Assembly: GCA_963920525.1 (NCBI GenBank)
Contig: OY986439.1
Coordinates: forward strand, 50,719,482 to 50,783,481
Length of the DNA stretch: 64,000 nucleotides
Source of the DNA: Dichetophora obliterata
Lineage: Eukaryota > Arthropoda > Insecta > Diptera > Sciomyzidae
Reading direction: 5' to 3'
Shown: positions 22,130 through 33,575 of the stretch, piece after piece
Numbering within the stretch: the stretch's first letter is position 1
Layout: every line of letters begins with the position of its first letter
The notes under the pieces: model-generated
Databases searched by the model: none
Told to the model about the DNA's origin: nothing
What the model saw: the letters and a program-made list of their open reading frames with translations, nothing else
Made by a program: the position numbers and the translations under genes

Positions 22130-23930
22130 ACTAGTCAAAATAACTAAAAGCAGCTTTGCTGTGAGCTGTATTCCAAGAATATGGAGAAGGGCCATAGTCA
22201 CCTTCATACCAAAAGTAGGAAAAAAAGACTACACGCTATCAAAGTCCCTTAGACCTATTAGCCTCACTTCATTTGTTCTTAAAACAATGGAAAAGGTAAT
22301 AGATAATTATAAAAGAACTGAGATTCTGGAGAATGCGCCTATGCACCCATGTTAGCACGCATATAGGGCGGGCTAGTTACCAGCTGACTAGTAACACCCA
22401 GTAAGCTCTTAAAAATAAATAACACGTACTCTGTGCCTTTTTAAACATAGAGGGATCCTTTGACAACACTTCTCACGAGGCTGTGAAAAAGTCACTACAC
22501 AAAAAAGGATTAAATGATATGCTCAGCAGATGGATATGTCAAATGCTTAGCACAAGAACTGCAGAAACAAAAGTGGGCACCACCACGATAAGAATTAAAG
22601 CAACAAAAGACTGCCCATAAGGTGGAGTCCTTTCCACACTGTTGTGGAGTCCTATTGTGGACAAACACCTATCGAAGCTAACTGAGAATGGCATTAAATG
22701 TCCGGGTAACGCAGACGACATCGCCTTAATAGCGAGAGAAAAGTTCGGGAATACCCTCTGTAACCTCATACACAGAGGATTGTCAGCAACAAAGGAATGG
22801 TGCAATACAGTGGGATTAAATATCAACTCAGCAAAAGCTACCATAGAACTTTTTACTAACAAAAGAAGCCTGAAAAATCTCCGAACTATGACAATGGAAA
22901 GCACAGAAATTTCCTTCAAAGGAGAAGTAAAGTACCTAGGACTCACACTAGATTCAAAGCTGCTCTGGAAAATACAAGCAGAGGAAATTATAAACAAAGC
23001 GACTCGCGCACTCATGGTATGTACACGGTTTGAAATCTTTGAAAAAATTGTAATACAAGCAAAGTACAATATTTCAAATATTTTTAATTCAAAAAGTTTT
23101 AAATTTAATACTTCTCAATTGATTACAACATTTTTAAATATATTTTGTTTTATCTCTTAATACAGCACAAATATTACAACGATATTTTTTACCCTTCGAA
23201 TTAATTTGATATTCGAATATTAAACATATCATATTAAACAATCATATTAAACATGTTGTTTTATATTTCAATAAAATTTTTTATCAAATGTTAATACATT
23301 TAAAATAAAACAACGGTATTTTACACCCTTTGGAATCAATTTGATACTATTTTTAATATAATACCTTATTTTTAATACAAAATCAGTATTAAAAATTAAT
23401 TCAAACTTAACATTAAATTTCAATACTTTTTTTTTTATTAAAACTGAATTTTAATATTTGGCCAGTATTTAATTTTAATACAATTTTGGTGTGGTCATAT
23501 ATGTGAGCCCAAAAGTATTAAAATATATTCCAAGATTTCTAAACGTGTAGGAATATGGTGGGGAAAAGCTGGGGTTGCAACCCAACAATTCTTCGCTGGA
23601 TGTATACCATGATAGTGAGACCCATCCTCACCTATGGTGCAGTAGTATGGGCTAGAAAAAGAAAGCTATCCACAATGAGGAATATGCTAACAAAGGTGCA
23701 GATACTGGCCTGCGTTTGCATCACAGGTGCCGTGAGGACCTGCCCTACAGCAGCACTAGAAGTAATTCTTGACCTAACCCCCTTACAGCTCTTCATAGAG
23801 GGAGTAGCAAAGAGAACATGCTTTGCATCGCTAAAGAGCAGATGAAGGAAAAACTATCAGCCGTAGAGAGAAGGAGGATATTGCAAAGCACATACCTTTC
23901 ATCGATGTACCAAGAGACGATAAGGTAAAA
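22130..23930 (+). pseudogene. LINE with RNase H (R1/LOA/I-like): RT part, interrupted by a MITE
   Basis: Fragments in order: CIPRIWRRAIVTFIPKVGKK, SKSLRPISLTSFVLKTMEKV, remnants of the RT core, KCPGNADDIALIAREKF (catalytic block, NADD in place of YADD), VKYLGLTLDSKLLWK and TRALMVC at 23010. After the MITE at 23024-23547 the frame resumes as MVGKSWGCNPTILRWMYTMI, PILTYGAVVWARKRKLS, CVCITGAVRTCPTAALEV and TPLQLFIEGVAK. The gene continues past the minus-strand LINE as an RNase H domain at 25325. Substitutions and stops make it a pseudogene. The strongly matched phrases are those of LINEs that carry a C-terminal RNase H. Confidence 0.8.
23024..23547. mobile_element. TA-flanked MITE in the RNase H LINE, 524 bp
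   Basis: Imperfect inverted ends of about 30 bp (CACGGTTTGAAATCTTTG at the left, CACGTTTAGAAATCTTGG at the right in reverse) lie between TA dinucleotides (23022-23023 and 23548-23549). Excision of the element with one TA restores the host LINE coding phrase between TRALMVC and NMVGKSWGC. The interior is AT-rich with repeated TTTAATAC motifs. A Tc1/mariner-type MITE is the likeliest class. Confidence 0.7.
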
Positions 23931-23954
23931 AGGTACAACTTCGAAAAACACTTC

Positions 23955-25320
23955 GAAATTTATTTATTCATAAAGTCTTTGGATTACACATCCTTACAGA
24001 CTACTTAAAATTAAATTAACTTAAATATTAATGTAAAAATAAATTTACAAGGAAGAAAATAAAAAAAAAGTTAAATAAAAAAATGTACAGTATACATACA
24101 GTATACTTCACTGATGTATGAAGACTAAGAAATAAAAATAAACATAAAGAGAATACTAATTAGATACGAAAAATAGTGTTAAGTTTATTCTTCAAAGATA
24201 ATTTCGAGACAGAGAAATCTAAATTATTTACAATTCATTATACAAAGATAAAGCCCGAATAATAGGCTCATTAAGAGCATACAGAGTTCTATGAATTTCG
24301 GAATGAAATAGCGAATAATTACGTAACGTTCTAGCCGGAATATTAAAATTTAAAAATTGCAATAGCTGTTCACAGTCGATATGCCCCGAAAAAAGATCGT
24401 GAATAAGTGTCAATGACTGAATTTTCATTCTAGTTTTTAGTGTTTTTAATCCCAAAAGCAAAATACGAGAATCATATGCTGGCAGAGGTTCTGCAAAATT
24501 TATGGAACGTAGCGCAAATCGAGAAAATGATTCTGGATTTTCTCTAGGCGAGCACAATGAATTATGTAGAAAGGACTCCATATGAAGACAGCATACTCTA
24601 ACCTTGATCTTACAAATGAGTTATAGAGACTAATTAGAATGTGAGGGTCAGAAAATTCTGAGCAAATTCTACGCACAAAAGCAAGTAAAGAATATGATTT
24701 TGGAACAACATAATTAATGTGATTCACAAAATTGAACTTAGTGTCAAAAATTATACCCAAGTCCTTAATGGTATTGACTCTCTCAAGGGGAGTACCCTCG
24801 ATGAAATACGAAAAATTTAAAAAATTATTACACTTAGAGTACGTTATTGAAAAGCACTTATTAGAATTTAATGGTAAAAAATTTAGCAAGCTCCAAGAAA
24901 GTAGACTACTAAGATCACTCTGTAACAGAGCAGCATCATTTAAATCAGAGCTATGACTGAATAGCTTTAAGTCATCAGCGTATAGTAGAAATTTTGCAGA
25001 TTGAAAACATTTACTAACATCATTTATAAACAATGAAAAGAGCAATGGTCCAAGAATACTCCCTTGTGGCACACCAGATGAAGCTATAAATTTATAGGAT
25101 TTAACTCCCTCTATCTCCACACAAGACACTCTATTATGAAGGTAAGACTGAATTCAATCCAAAAAATTTGAGTGGAAACCCATTTTGGCAAGTTTGGCTA
25201 GTAAAACATTATGTGGAACCTTATCAAATGCCTTAGAAAAATCAGTATAAACAACGTCGACTTGATATCCAAGTTCAAATGATGAAATGCAAAATTTGGA
25301 GAAAACAGCTTAAAATTAAG
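23955..25320 (-). pseudogene. Jockey-like LINE RT, 5' truncated, inserted in the RNase H LINE
   Basis: On the minus strand: VYTDFSKAFDKVPHNVLLAK (25260-25190), SSGVPQGSILGPLLFSLFIN, KFLLYADDLKLFS (catalytic YADD intact), IKDLGIIFDTKFNFVNHINY, SRLEYAVFIWSPFYIIHCAR, a frameshift near 24570, then the C-terminus with LPAYDSRILLLGLKTLKTRM and an ORF end at 24228. The 3' UTR runs to about 23955 and ends in GAATAAATAAAT. The insert separates the RT and RNase H parts of the host LINE. Only the part from RT block 3 onward was inserted, typical of LINE 5' truncation. Exact ends are estimated. Confidence 0.8.
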
Positions 25321-25324
25321 CTTA

Positions 25325-25973
25325 GAGCTTAGGCTCCAAAACATTGGAAGGTATAGGCGCAGGGGTGTACGGGCCAAGAACCAGGCATTTTGAACCTATG
25401 GGGACAACTCCCAGTATCTTCCAAGCGGAAATCCTAGCAATACAGCTGTGTATGCAATTCAACCTAGACCGGAAATACAAAAGTCAGGATAAAATTGTGA
25501 TGTCGGACAGCCAAGCAGCAATGAAAGCACGAGTTTTCTGTGAGATATGATCGAGAATAACATGATAATTCCTAACTATACTACTATACTCTGGGTCCCA
25601 GGACACAAAGGAATACAAGTTAATGAAGAAGCTTATGGTTTAGCGTGACAGGGTGCAGCTAAAAAATTCAAAGGATCTGCGGATTGGGAACACATTCTAT
25701 AAAAGAGGAACTAAGAAGGAAGGGGAGACACAAACGTTCAAAACTTTGGAAAAGCCTCCCAAAGCTAAGGCAATCCATATTGCTCTTCAGAGATTTTAAT
25801 ACTCAGAGAGCAATATTGTGCATAAGCTTAGGTAGACCAAATCTAAGAATTCTTACAGGGTTCCTTACAAGTCACTGCAAACTGAAATATCACCTGATGA
25901 AATTCGGCCTCGAAACCGATAGTAATCGCAGTTTCTATGAAGAAGCATAGGTTACTCCAATACACCTACTTAC
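25325..25973 (+). pseudogene. RNase H domain and C-terminus of the interrupted LINE
   Basis: The frame resumes as LEGIGAGVYGPRTRHFEPMG, FQAEILAIQLCMQ (the E-A-E helix of RNase H), KIVMSDSQAAMKA (third acidic residue) and, in another frame, ILWVPGHKGIQVNEEA (the PGH-G-NE motif). It then continues as SKLWKSLPKLRQSILLFRDF, ILTGFLTSHCKLKYHLMKFG and a degraded zinc-knuckle ending in TPIHLL. The hAT at 25974-29554 cuts it just after this point. RNase H in a LINE marks the R1/LOA/I side of non-LTR elements. Confidence 0.8.
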
Positions 25974-27139
25974 CAGTGTAGGGCATTATTCAATAAAAAA
26001 TTATTCAAATAACGAATAACAAGTAATATTTATTCATTATTTTTTTGATCAGAACTCAGTTTCAAGTATTTTTTTTTTATTTTTTATTTGAATTTCAAAT
26101 AAATTATTCAAAGCTAAGTAAGAAGGAAAAGCACTATAAATATCAACTTGAAATAAAAAACGGCTTTATTCGTTATTCATTATTTGAATTTGTGTTTGAA
26201 TAAAAATAGAAAAAAATTAAGCAAATTGATCCGGAATATTGTGAAAATCAAATATCGGCCATCTATTAAGGGGATGATACTGTCTTGAAGCCGAAAAAAG
26301 GGCATCAGGGTTTTCATAATTTTTTTTTGGATACATGAATAATGTTGGTGTATTTATGTTACATACATATTATAGTTTGACTTCTTAAGTACATTTGAGG
26401 TTATTTTAAAATAGGAAAAAAAAGAAAAAGACGCTTTGGCATTATCTGTTGATTTATGTGTGGAAATAGTGTAAAAATTTCGAAACGATCGGTCAAATAG
26501 ATTTTGCGGCATCGTGTTCAGCGACTTCAAAAAAGCTGTTTTCCAGAAAATCGATATAAAGATTTGTTTTTATCGAAAATCAATAAAAAAGTACAATTTT
26601 TTATCGTTGCACAGAAACATCAATACCAGCTCCTTACAGTAAAACGCTGTCATTCAGGATGTCCAATGCAGTTTTTTACATTTTTGAACGCTTCCACATC
26701 GTTATTTTCTCGTTGTCAGATTTTTATTTTGTTCGATCGACTGTAATTTTTGCCACCACAGAAGACCTAAAAGAAATAAAAACGGAAAACTACGATACAA
26801 TTTTAGCGTCTCTGTACACAACCGCTCAGAAGAAAGTGTACTTGGCAACTGATTCATATACGATCTACCCTAAATATATAATATATACAACTTCAGTTTA
26901 CATACCTACAAATACACATAAAAGTATAACATAATTGGGAGATTGCAAAAGAGCTTGAAGCAGATTTCAGGTAAGCGAATTGCGCAGCTGCAAAATCTTT
27001 ATGATAATTCAACGTTGTCAGGCATGTATGCATAAAAATCGAGCATGAGCCCAGTGGGCAATTGCAGAAGTCCGAAGGCCTATTAGCAGGCCTGAGTTTG
27101 GTTTTTAAAGGCCTTCCACACTCCTTGCAAACACCGTTA

Positions 27140-27607
27140 GGCCTTTTCCACATGGAAAAATTGAAAAATAATGCAACTGCAACAAAAGTTGCTAACCAAT
27201 GTATTTATACCGAAACCTTCACATGAAACAACTTGTACTCAACAAGTTTTTAACGCATTCGCAACCAGTTCCATGCAACACGGCATGCTGCAATGTGAAT
27301 CGGCGATTTGTTACGTTTCCGATTTGTGTTGTGTGCTATGAAAATAATTAATCAGTTAATAAATATGAAATAAGTGCAGGAAGTGGAGAAATATCCTTTT
27401 TTATCCTCAATTCATTTTGTATATCTATTTAACAAAGCTTAAATTAAATAAATGTTTGTGTTGTTGTGAATTTTTCAATTAAGCGACGTGGCTTGCTCAT
27501 CTGAAAGCGTAAGTTGCAGTTCAGTTTAAAATTGAAGTGTTTTGAAACTTTTTTAGCTGTTGCGTTGCAGTTGCATTACTTTTCAATTGCTCCATGTGGA
27601 AAAGGCC
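27140..27607. mobile_element. PIF/Harbinger-type MITE, 468 bp
   Basis: Inverted ends GGCCTTTTCCACATGGA continue with scattered mismatches through AATTGAAAA and TAATGCAACTGCAAC (about 45 bp). The flanks are TTA at 27137-27139 and 27608-27610, the 3-bp TWA duplication made by PIF/Harbinger transposases. No coding sequence. Confidence 0.8.
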
Positions 27608-27689
27608 TTATATTGCTTGTATGAAATGGGAAAATTTGTCAGGCCCTCCGCTCTCCTTGCTCAAAAGAGACCTGCCAGTAGATCTCTTT

Positions 27690-27910
27690 CGAGAAGTCAC
27701 GTGAGAAGGAAAAGCAATATAAATATCAACTTGAAATAGAAAACGGCTAACAATTTCATATTTGAACCATGGTCCTCTCATGTGGCGCTCCGACATCTTA
27801 CCCACTCGTCCGTCGTGGTTGTTAAGAATCAATAGCTTATTTTGCATCAATACAAATGAAAGTAAACTTTCGGGAGCCAAAATCCGAGACCCAACTTGGA
27901 AATTTTTTTT
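27690..27910. repeat. tRNA-like dispersed repeat, third copy
   Basis: Shares AATATAAATATCAACTT, the minus-strand A-box-like CGAGTGGGTAAGATG and the plus-strand CGAGACCCAACTTGG ending with the pair at 498-905. A further half-copy near 28070-28110 has CGGGTTCGAGACCCAACT. Interpreted as a SINE-like family rather than tRNA genes. Confidence 0.4.
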
Positions 27911-29562
27911 TTTTGTTTTTCTGAACATAAATTTTTTTACAAACTGTTCTGTGCATTTAAAACTTTTTTTTTAATTTTTTTATAAATTTTCTTCATACAA
28001 AACTATAAGAAAAGACTTTGAGTTTTTCCATATAAATATTTTCATATAATATAATATGCAATGTGTTAGTTTTCGGGAGCACGGGTTCGAGACCCAACTC
28101 AGACAAAAAAAAAAATTGGTTTTATTGTTTTTTTAATCTACATTTTTTTACAAACTGTTCTGTGTATTTAAATTTTTTTTGGAATTTTTTTTTGTAAGTT
28201 TTTTGATATAAAATAATATGAAAAGAATCAGAACCTTCAAAAGGAAGGCCTTACAAAAGTACTCATCAATGCAATTATCATGGAAGGTGTATTCCATGAT
28301 AATGATAATGATATGCCTTCTTTTGCGTAGCACTCGCTAAAATGCCAACTGGGAGGTCCGTTCACTTGAAACGCTGTATCTTCGTTAGTTTTAGCACGAT
28401 TTACTTGAAATTTTTACAAAATACTCTTGAAATATTGTACATTCAGAAAAAAAAAAAAAAATGTCCCAAAATTTTTTTAAAACAGTACTATCCCCTTAAG
28501 TTCCACGTTAAGTAAATGGCAGCTATCAAGCTTTTCTTCTACCTCCATGAGAATGTTGTAGGTTAATAATTTTACATAAAGAAGATGATGGCCACAACGT
28601 GAGTGCTTCTAGTGTTAAGTGTGCGCCTCTTATAGTTAAAATTAAAGGAATGTGGGATTCTTCCTAAAACTTCGTTTAACATTTGAAACTAGCTGTTATA
28701 CACATATTTAAGCTTTAAAAGTTTTAGAAACGATGAGTTTTCTATTTCTTATCCACTAACGAGACTTATTAAAATTGCAATTGATATAACTAAAACAATT
28801 ACTCCACACAAACTTATTTTTCTTATCGAAGAATTGCATAAGCAAATTAAAAATATCATTCAGACTGAATATTGATAGGATAACAAGAGGGTTAGCGGGG
28901 ATAAAATTATCGGTGTCTCCTAATAAATAAGGTATATGAAGAGATAACAATAAAATTAATATGGTGAGAATGACAAATCCTACAATAACTTTAAATGAAA
29001 AGTAGTGTTGAAAAGGTACCCTATCAATATTAAAATTTAATCCGATAGCGTAATTTTTTCTTTATATACAAGTTCTTAAATTCAAAGTGGGTTATTAAAG
29101 TTGCTGATATATTTTGCGGACGCTGACACAATGCAAGGTTGCCTATCTAAATATTACGCTATTAGAAAAACTTTTATAAAATTCAATACAACAATACCAT
29201 CATCGCCATCAGTGTAACGTCTTTTCTTTTATGAGACTATGCTCAAACTTCCAAGTTCTCATAAAATATCGGACGAAGCGTTTGAAAAAAAGAAAAATTA
29301 TAAAATCAAACTTAAGCCATAGTGTAAGAAATTCAACTTGAAAGAAAACCTTTTTGTTTCCTGTTACAAATAAAATTTTTTTTTATAAATTTATTCAAAA
29401 TTTTTGAATAATGAATGAAAATAACGAATAAAAAATGTTTATTCATCATTCGAAAATAAAAATTCAATCAAATACTTGTTCTGCAAACGGTTTTATTAAT
29501 CAATATTTATTTGTTATTTCTATTTTTGTTTTGAATTATTCTTGCCCAACACTGCGACTTAC

Positions 29563-29665
29563 GGTTCGTAGACGTAAACTAGTCCCTTGAACCTGAAAAC
29601 ATTCTAAAATTATTCAGAGACTCAGAATTTGAACTAGGTCTAGATGAAATTCTGTAATCCGCCAG
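29563..29665 (+). pseudogene. Last residues of the RNase H LINE ORF
   Basis: Right after the hAT target duplication the frame EPENILKLFRDSEFELGLDE continues the C-terminal tail of the LINE interrupted at 25973. It marks the right-hand end of that ORF and shows that the hAT inserted into LINE coding DNA. Confidence 0.55.
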
Positions 29666-29734
29666 CCCAGCGGAGAATTTTTTTATTCAGTTCATAAAAT
29701 GCTTCAGACATAAAATGATATTACTCGGCTTGTG

Positions 29735-30178
29735 TTTAGAAAGATTCGTTGGGACTTTATAAAACTTATGACTCTCGTTGTACACTACTTGACATAAAAA
29801 CCTTGGAGCTTAGAAGAACCTATTTTTTGGCTTTTTTTTTGCTCGTATTATATTGATGAACAAATTAGATTGTGCACCATTGCTACCACTATTTAATATA
29901 TATGCACCTTAAAGGAAATTTAGGCAAATAAATTTCTTTCGCATTCCATATCGAAGGACAAACTATGGTAGACGTTACCCAGTTTATATTATGACCACTT
30001 CTTTTAAATCAGTTTGTTTTAATGTTGATATAACCCATACTAGGGACTCCTGTAAAAACTATATTATGTTAAGTCAATTTTTGAGAAAAACTTTTGTATA
30101 TTATACAGGGTAAATTTAAGTAACTGTAAAACAATATTGTTTATTGTTGAATGAATAAATAAAATAAATAAATAAAAA
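29735..30178 (+). pseudogene. 3' end of a Jockey-like LINE with tandem A-rich tail
   Basis: Reading across frames gives YDSRCTLLDIKTLELRR, PLFNIYAPLRKFRQINFF and RRTNYGRRYPVYIMTTSFKS, the C-terminal region of Jockey-type ORF2. A short 3' UTR and an AATAAATAAATAAATAAA-type tail at about 30150-30178 follow. The fragment is severely 5' truncated. Related C-termini end the LINEs at 24228 (minus) and 54540. Confidence 0.7.
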
Positions 30179-30674
30179 ACGCCAACATTTTCTTTAAATA
30201 ATAAAGTTAGATTTTTTTTTTATTTTCGTAGCTGTTTTTGGGTTTTAAACAATAATAAAACTGATTAAAATAATTTATTATCTCCTCAAATTTTTTAACT
30301 GTTCCGCAAGTCACAAACCCTGTCCAATTTATAATAATTTTTCTTCTTTTTTTTCTACAAATCATACAAATTCATATAATCATACAAATTCTTTATTAAA
30401 ATAGAAGCGTCCCAATCAGCCAAACAAGCTTAGAATAGGCTTGTAGTAAGCTTACAAGCGCAAGCATTGTGCTTGGAAAAACGGTTAAAAATTATTATAA
30501 AAAACTTTCAATTAATTATAGAACAAGCAAACAGGAACAATTTACAATTCAATTGGATATAAGTGTTGTAAATAAGCTTTCTACAATACTTTCTTTGCAA
30601 TTGGGAAAAAGTGCTGTAAATGTATTATTGAAAATAAATATTAAATAATTGGAAGTAAGTGTTATTGTAAGTTA

Positions 30675-31196
30675 ATTAGTTTTTATGATCTATTAAATAA
30701 TTACATGATTTAAGATTGTGAGCTTTAGATCAAGTAAGTTTTTAAGAAGACAACAACAACAACAATAACTCTGTTTAGAGTCAATCACTTAGCTGACTAG
30801 ACAGTCTGTTTCGGAAATCGCTACATTTTCCTCTTCAGTAGTCTTTGAGTGATTAAGCTGTGATCAACTACTGATTAAATTAGTATATGAATGTGCAGAT
30901 TTTGGAATTCATTCTTATGAATTGTATGGCTGCTAATCATATGACATTTTAAAGAAGTAGGCTATTTATAGATCACCGCCATCAGCTCTATCAAGGGTTG
31001 CCATATGTTCTAGTTGCTTCTTTATTTATTTCAATATTCATTGGTGTTCGATAGTTTGTCGAAATGCACCATGGAAATAAAACGAGTTTTTGCTTCGCCA
31101 GAAGCTAGTGATTGACTCTAAACAGAGTTGTTGTTGTTGTTGTTGTTGTTGTCTTCTTAAAAACTTACTTGATCTAAAGCTCACAATCTTAATTCA
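30675..31196 (-). mobile_element. Penelope-like inverted-repeat retroelement with hammerhead, 522 bp
   Basis: The insert is flanked by a perfect 15-bp direct repeat TGTTATTGTAAGTTA (30660-30674 and 31197-31211). Inverted ends of about 75 bp (GATTGTGAGCTTTAGATCAA, then a GTT/CAA triplet run, then TAGAGTCAATCAC) enclose a hammerhead motif and a body shared with the 53-kb copies. Read on the minus strand, the left side (the 3' end) carries an extra tail of about 40 nt (TTACATGATTTAAG back to ATTAGTTTTTATG) absent from the other end. Long, variable target duplications and a one-sided tail next to repeated ends are known from Penelope-like elements. There is no RT, so the copy is non-autonomous. 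Confidence 0.6.
30783..30854 (-). ncRNA. Hammerhead ribozyme motif (type I), copy 1
   Basis: On the minus strand the core reads GACTA-CTGAAGA-GGAAA...TTTCC-GAAACAGACTGTC-TAGTC. CTGAAGA fits CUGANGA. Stem II is GGAAA/TTTCC with a 9-nt loop. GAAA is followed by a minimal stem III (ACA/TGT around GAC). C17 is the base opposite 30800. Stem I is GACTA/TAGTC and is extended across an internal loop by AATCAC/GTGATT. All catalytic-core positions are present. Such short-stem-III hammerheads are known from Penelope-like elements, where they act mainly as tandem dimers. Confidence 0.8.
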
Positions 31197-31211
31197 TGTT
31201 ATTGTAAGTTA

Positions 31212-32587
31212 TTTACAACTGTTTATCAAAATTGAAAAAAAGTGTTATAAAAATATTATTAAAACATTTATTAAATAATGGGAAGCAAGTATTATTGTAA
31301 GCTTTTAACACCTGCTAAAAATTTTATGTGCTCGTAGTTAACATAAAAGCACAAATTTATCTTCTCAGTAAAATTAATCCATACGAAAGACCATCACATC
31401 CAAATCTATAGGAAATTTATCTATAATATACTGTCGATAAACACATTGCCACTTAAAAAAAGGGAATATAAATAAAACTATGTGGACTAATCCATATAAA
31501 TTTTTACTAAAGCACATTGGTGTAACAAACCAAATATTGAAAATTATTTAAGTATTATGAAATTCTAAAAGAATTTGCTGGAATTATCACTGAACACAAG
31601 GCACTGACATCAAAATTGTTAGCGATGGAACTTTATTTTTTATTGCAATTGTCATTTTTAGTGCTTGGGGAATTTCAAATTCCACAATAATGTGGAAGTT
31701 GTGAAACAATTACCTCTGAAAGCATTTTCCAATCATGCTTTGAAAACGCTTGTAATTTAAACTTCAAGTAGTAAGTTTTCTTACAAGTATTATTATAAGA
31801 AGCTTACTTTTATTATGTTTCGATACAATTTTGCAAAACGACTTGTAAATTTATAACGTAGACAAGTGTTTTCTAAGCATGTTTGTAAAAGGCTTTCATT
31901 ATTCCAATGTAGGTAAGCTTACTCCAAACACTATTACACAATGGTTAATTGAGGTTTTGCAGATGTTTTGCATTTCGAATATTTAAATGATATTGCTAAA
32001 ATTCTTCCTTGAGTGCCCAAAGGTAGATTAGTGGGATTTTTCAGTGTCCCGGTAGTCACATTCATTCAAATAATAGTAAAACAAAACATAGAACCTCATT
32101 GGTTATTTTTTTAAAAGGAATATTACACAATAAATATTTATCTCTGCTTTAAAATATATGGAACAACTGTATAAGTTGTGACGACATCGTTATAACTCAT
32201 AGTTGGACAAATTATGGAGTCAAATGTCCCAGTAGTCACAATGGAATGCCCCAAAAGTAAAAAATCACAACTCTGTTAGTTTTCGTCTAATTTTCATGTG
32301 TAATAGCTCATTGTGAAAAAAATCAAGTCAAAAACGAAATGCTCATGTTTTTAAAATTTGCACTGAAAAAGAGTTTATGGGATTTTTTTGAAAAAAGTTC
32401 CATTTTTTCCCATATAAATCAGCTTTTTCACTTAAATGTCGAATGCGTCAAGTTTAAATAATAATAATTTATTTCTAAAAATTATACGGTTTACTTCCGA
32501 TGTGTAAGCGAACTAAGCCCCGATCCGTAATTCGTAACTTTCGAAAAAAAATAAAGACCACTCTAATGCACTCAACATGTGTACCAA
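31212..32587. other. Gene-free stretch
   Basis: No gene or bounded element was recognised. AT-rich DNA with scattered TGTAAGCTT-type phrases that also occur at 30420-30660, suggesting an older dispersed repeat interrupted by the element at 30675. The phrase AGTGTCCC/AGTAGTCACA recurs at about 32043 and 32227. Confidence 0.4.
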
Positions 32588-32985
32588 CTTTGTTGGCCTT
32601 TGTAGTCTAGTGGAGAGTGCGCTAGACTATCAACCCAGACGTCCCAGGTTCGAATCCGGGCTCGAGTATGGTTCTTTCACTTTCTTTGTTCTTTCCTACA
32701 TTTAAGAATTATGGAAAAACTAAAACTCCACAACTAAATTGTAGAAAATGTGAAATTAAAGGTCAGGAACAACTAAGGGCTCGAAATGCTTTCCGAGTTT
32801 AAGGCATAGCACTAGCCTCGGTTAAAAGAAATTCAAATTGTCTGTCACGGTTGTTTCGCCTAATAAATTATTCACGTATGGTTCCAATCAATTTCTTTAG
32901 ATCCCTTTCCGTTCAGGTCAAAGACCAAACCTTGTTTGTATAAGGCGCATGCCTTGGTTCTTTGGTCTTTTTTTTTAAAAAAAAC
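32588..32985 (+). repeat. tRNA-derived SINE
   Basis: The head has a good A-box (TAGTCTAGTGGAGAGTGCG) and a perfect B-box (GGTTCGAATCC) spaced as in a tRNA, with a plausible anticodon arm, but the would-be acceptor strands do not pair, so it is not a functional tRNA gene. A non-tRNA body of about 300 bp follows, ending in a T-run/A-run near 32965-32990. The internal promoter plus unrelated body is the usual SINE layout. Target-site duplications were not found. Confidence 0.55.
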
Positions 32986-33575
32986 AAAAAAATAGTTTCA
33001 GCCAAATCGGAGAAGTTCAGTCCAACTGATATTGTACTTCAATGTGAGATGGGCGACATATTGAAAATAATTTGTTTCTATTTTGACGAGATATGTTTAA
33101 TGCAAATTTTTTTATAACAAATTTTTAAAAATTGGTTAAAAAATTGCTTGAAACATTTTTTTAAATTTTGTATTAAAAATCATGCATTGATATTGAAAGC
33201 ATTGTGTTGAATTTAAAAACGTGATGGTTTTTCCAGGATATAAATTGATTTTGATTAATATTTTGTATCCCATTTTTGTAGGCACTGCTTGAAACGGACA
33301 AATCGACCTGTAAAATTTATATATCCATACGCTATATATCCATCAACAAGCCGATTCCTGAAGATTGGTGCAGCACCCCCGGTTTCAGTAGCTTTAAGCA
33401 AACCCTCGCTTTCGTCACTTCGAAGACCAAAAACATGCATGAGAAGCAAAACTGCAAAAGAAAGGCTCAATGGGTTAGCTTTTCTAAATGTTCACAGGGA
33501 TGTTTAAGTGACCACGGAAGAAATTTTAAATGCATTAGACCAAAAAAAAAAAAAAAAAAATATATACTGTTATTA
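32986..33575. other. Gene-free stretch
   Basis: AT-rich DNA with no recognised element. The overlapping frames of about 70 codons on both strands at 33255-33507 are mirror images of one another and match no family. An A-run and short TATA repeat immediately precede the Helitron start. Confidence 0.4.

Larger units (their letters stand above)
26270..28495. mobile_element. TTAA-flanked element (piggyBac-like), 2.2 kb
   Basis: TTAA flanks both ends (26266-26269 and 28496-28499), and the ends share the inverted repeat GGGGATRRTACTGT (R = A/G between copies). A TTAA target is diagnostic of piggyBac, although known piggyBac ends begin CCC/CCY and these begin GGGG. No transposase was seen; the 60-100 codon frames inside look random. 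A Harbinger-type MITE (27140-27607) and a tRNA-like repeat (27690-27910) are nested within. Confidence 0.6.
25974..29554. mobile_element. hAT element, 3.6 kb, holding a TTAA element
   Basis: The ends CAGTGTAGGGCA and, in reverse, CAGTGTTGGGCA are hAT-type inverted repeats, followed on both sides by TTATTCAA-rich subterminal DNA. The flanks CTACTTAC (25966-25973) and CGACTTAC (29555-29562) form an 8-bp TSD with one mismatch. LINE coding sequence resumes at once on the right (EPENILKLFRDSEFELGL). No transposase frame was recognised, so this copy is non-autonomous. It contains the TTAA element at 26270-28495. Confidence 0.75.

Noticed and set aside
22539..23069. A 176-codon minus-strand open frame
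   Set aside because: It lies antisense to recognisable LINE reverse-transcriptase coding sequence and has no motif.
32595..32672. A tRNA gene with good A and B boxes
   Set aside because: The acceptor-stem strands do not pair and a non-tRNA body follows directly, so it is called a SINE head.
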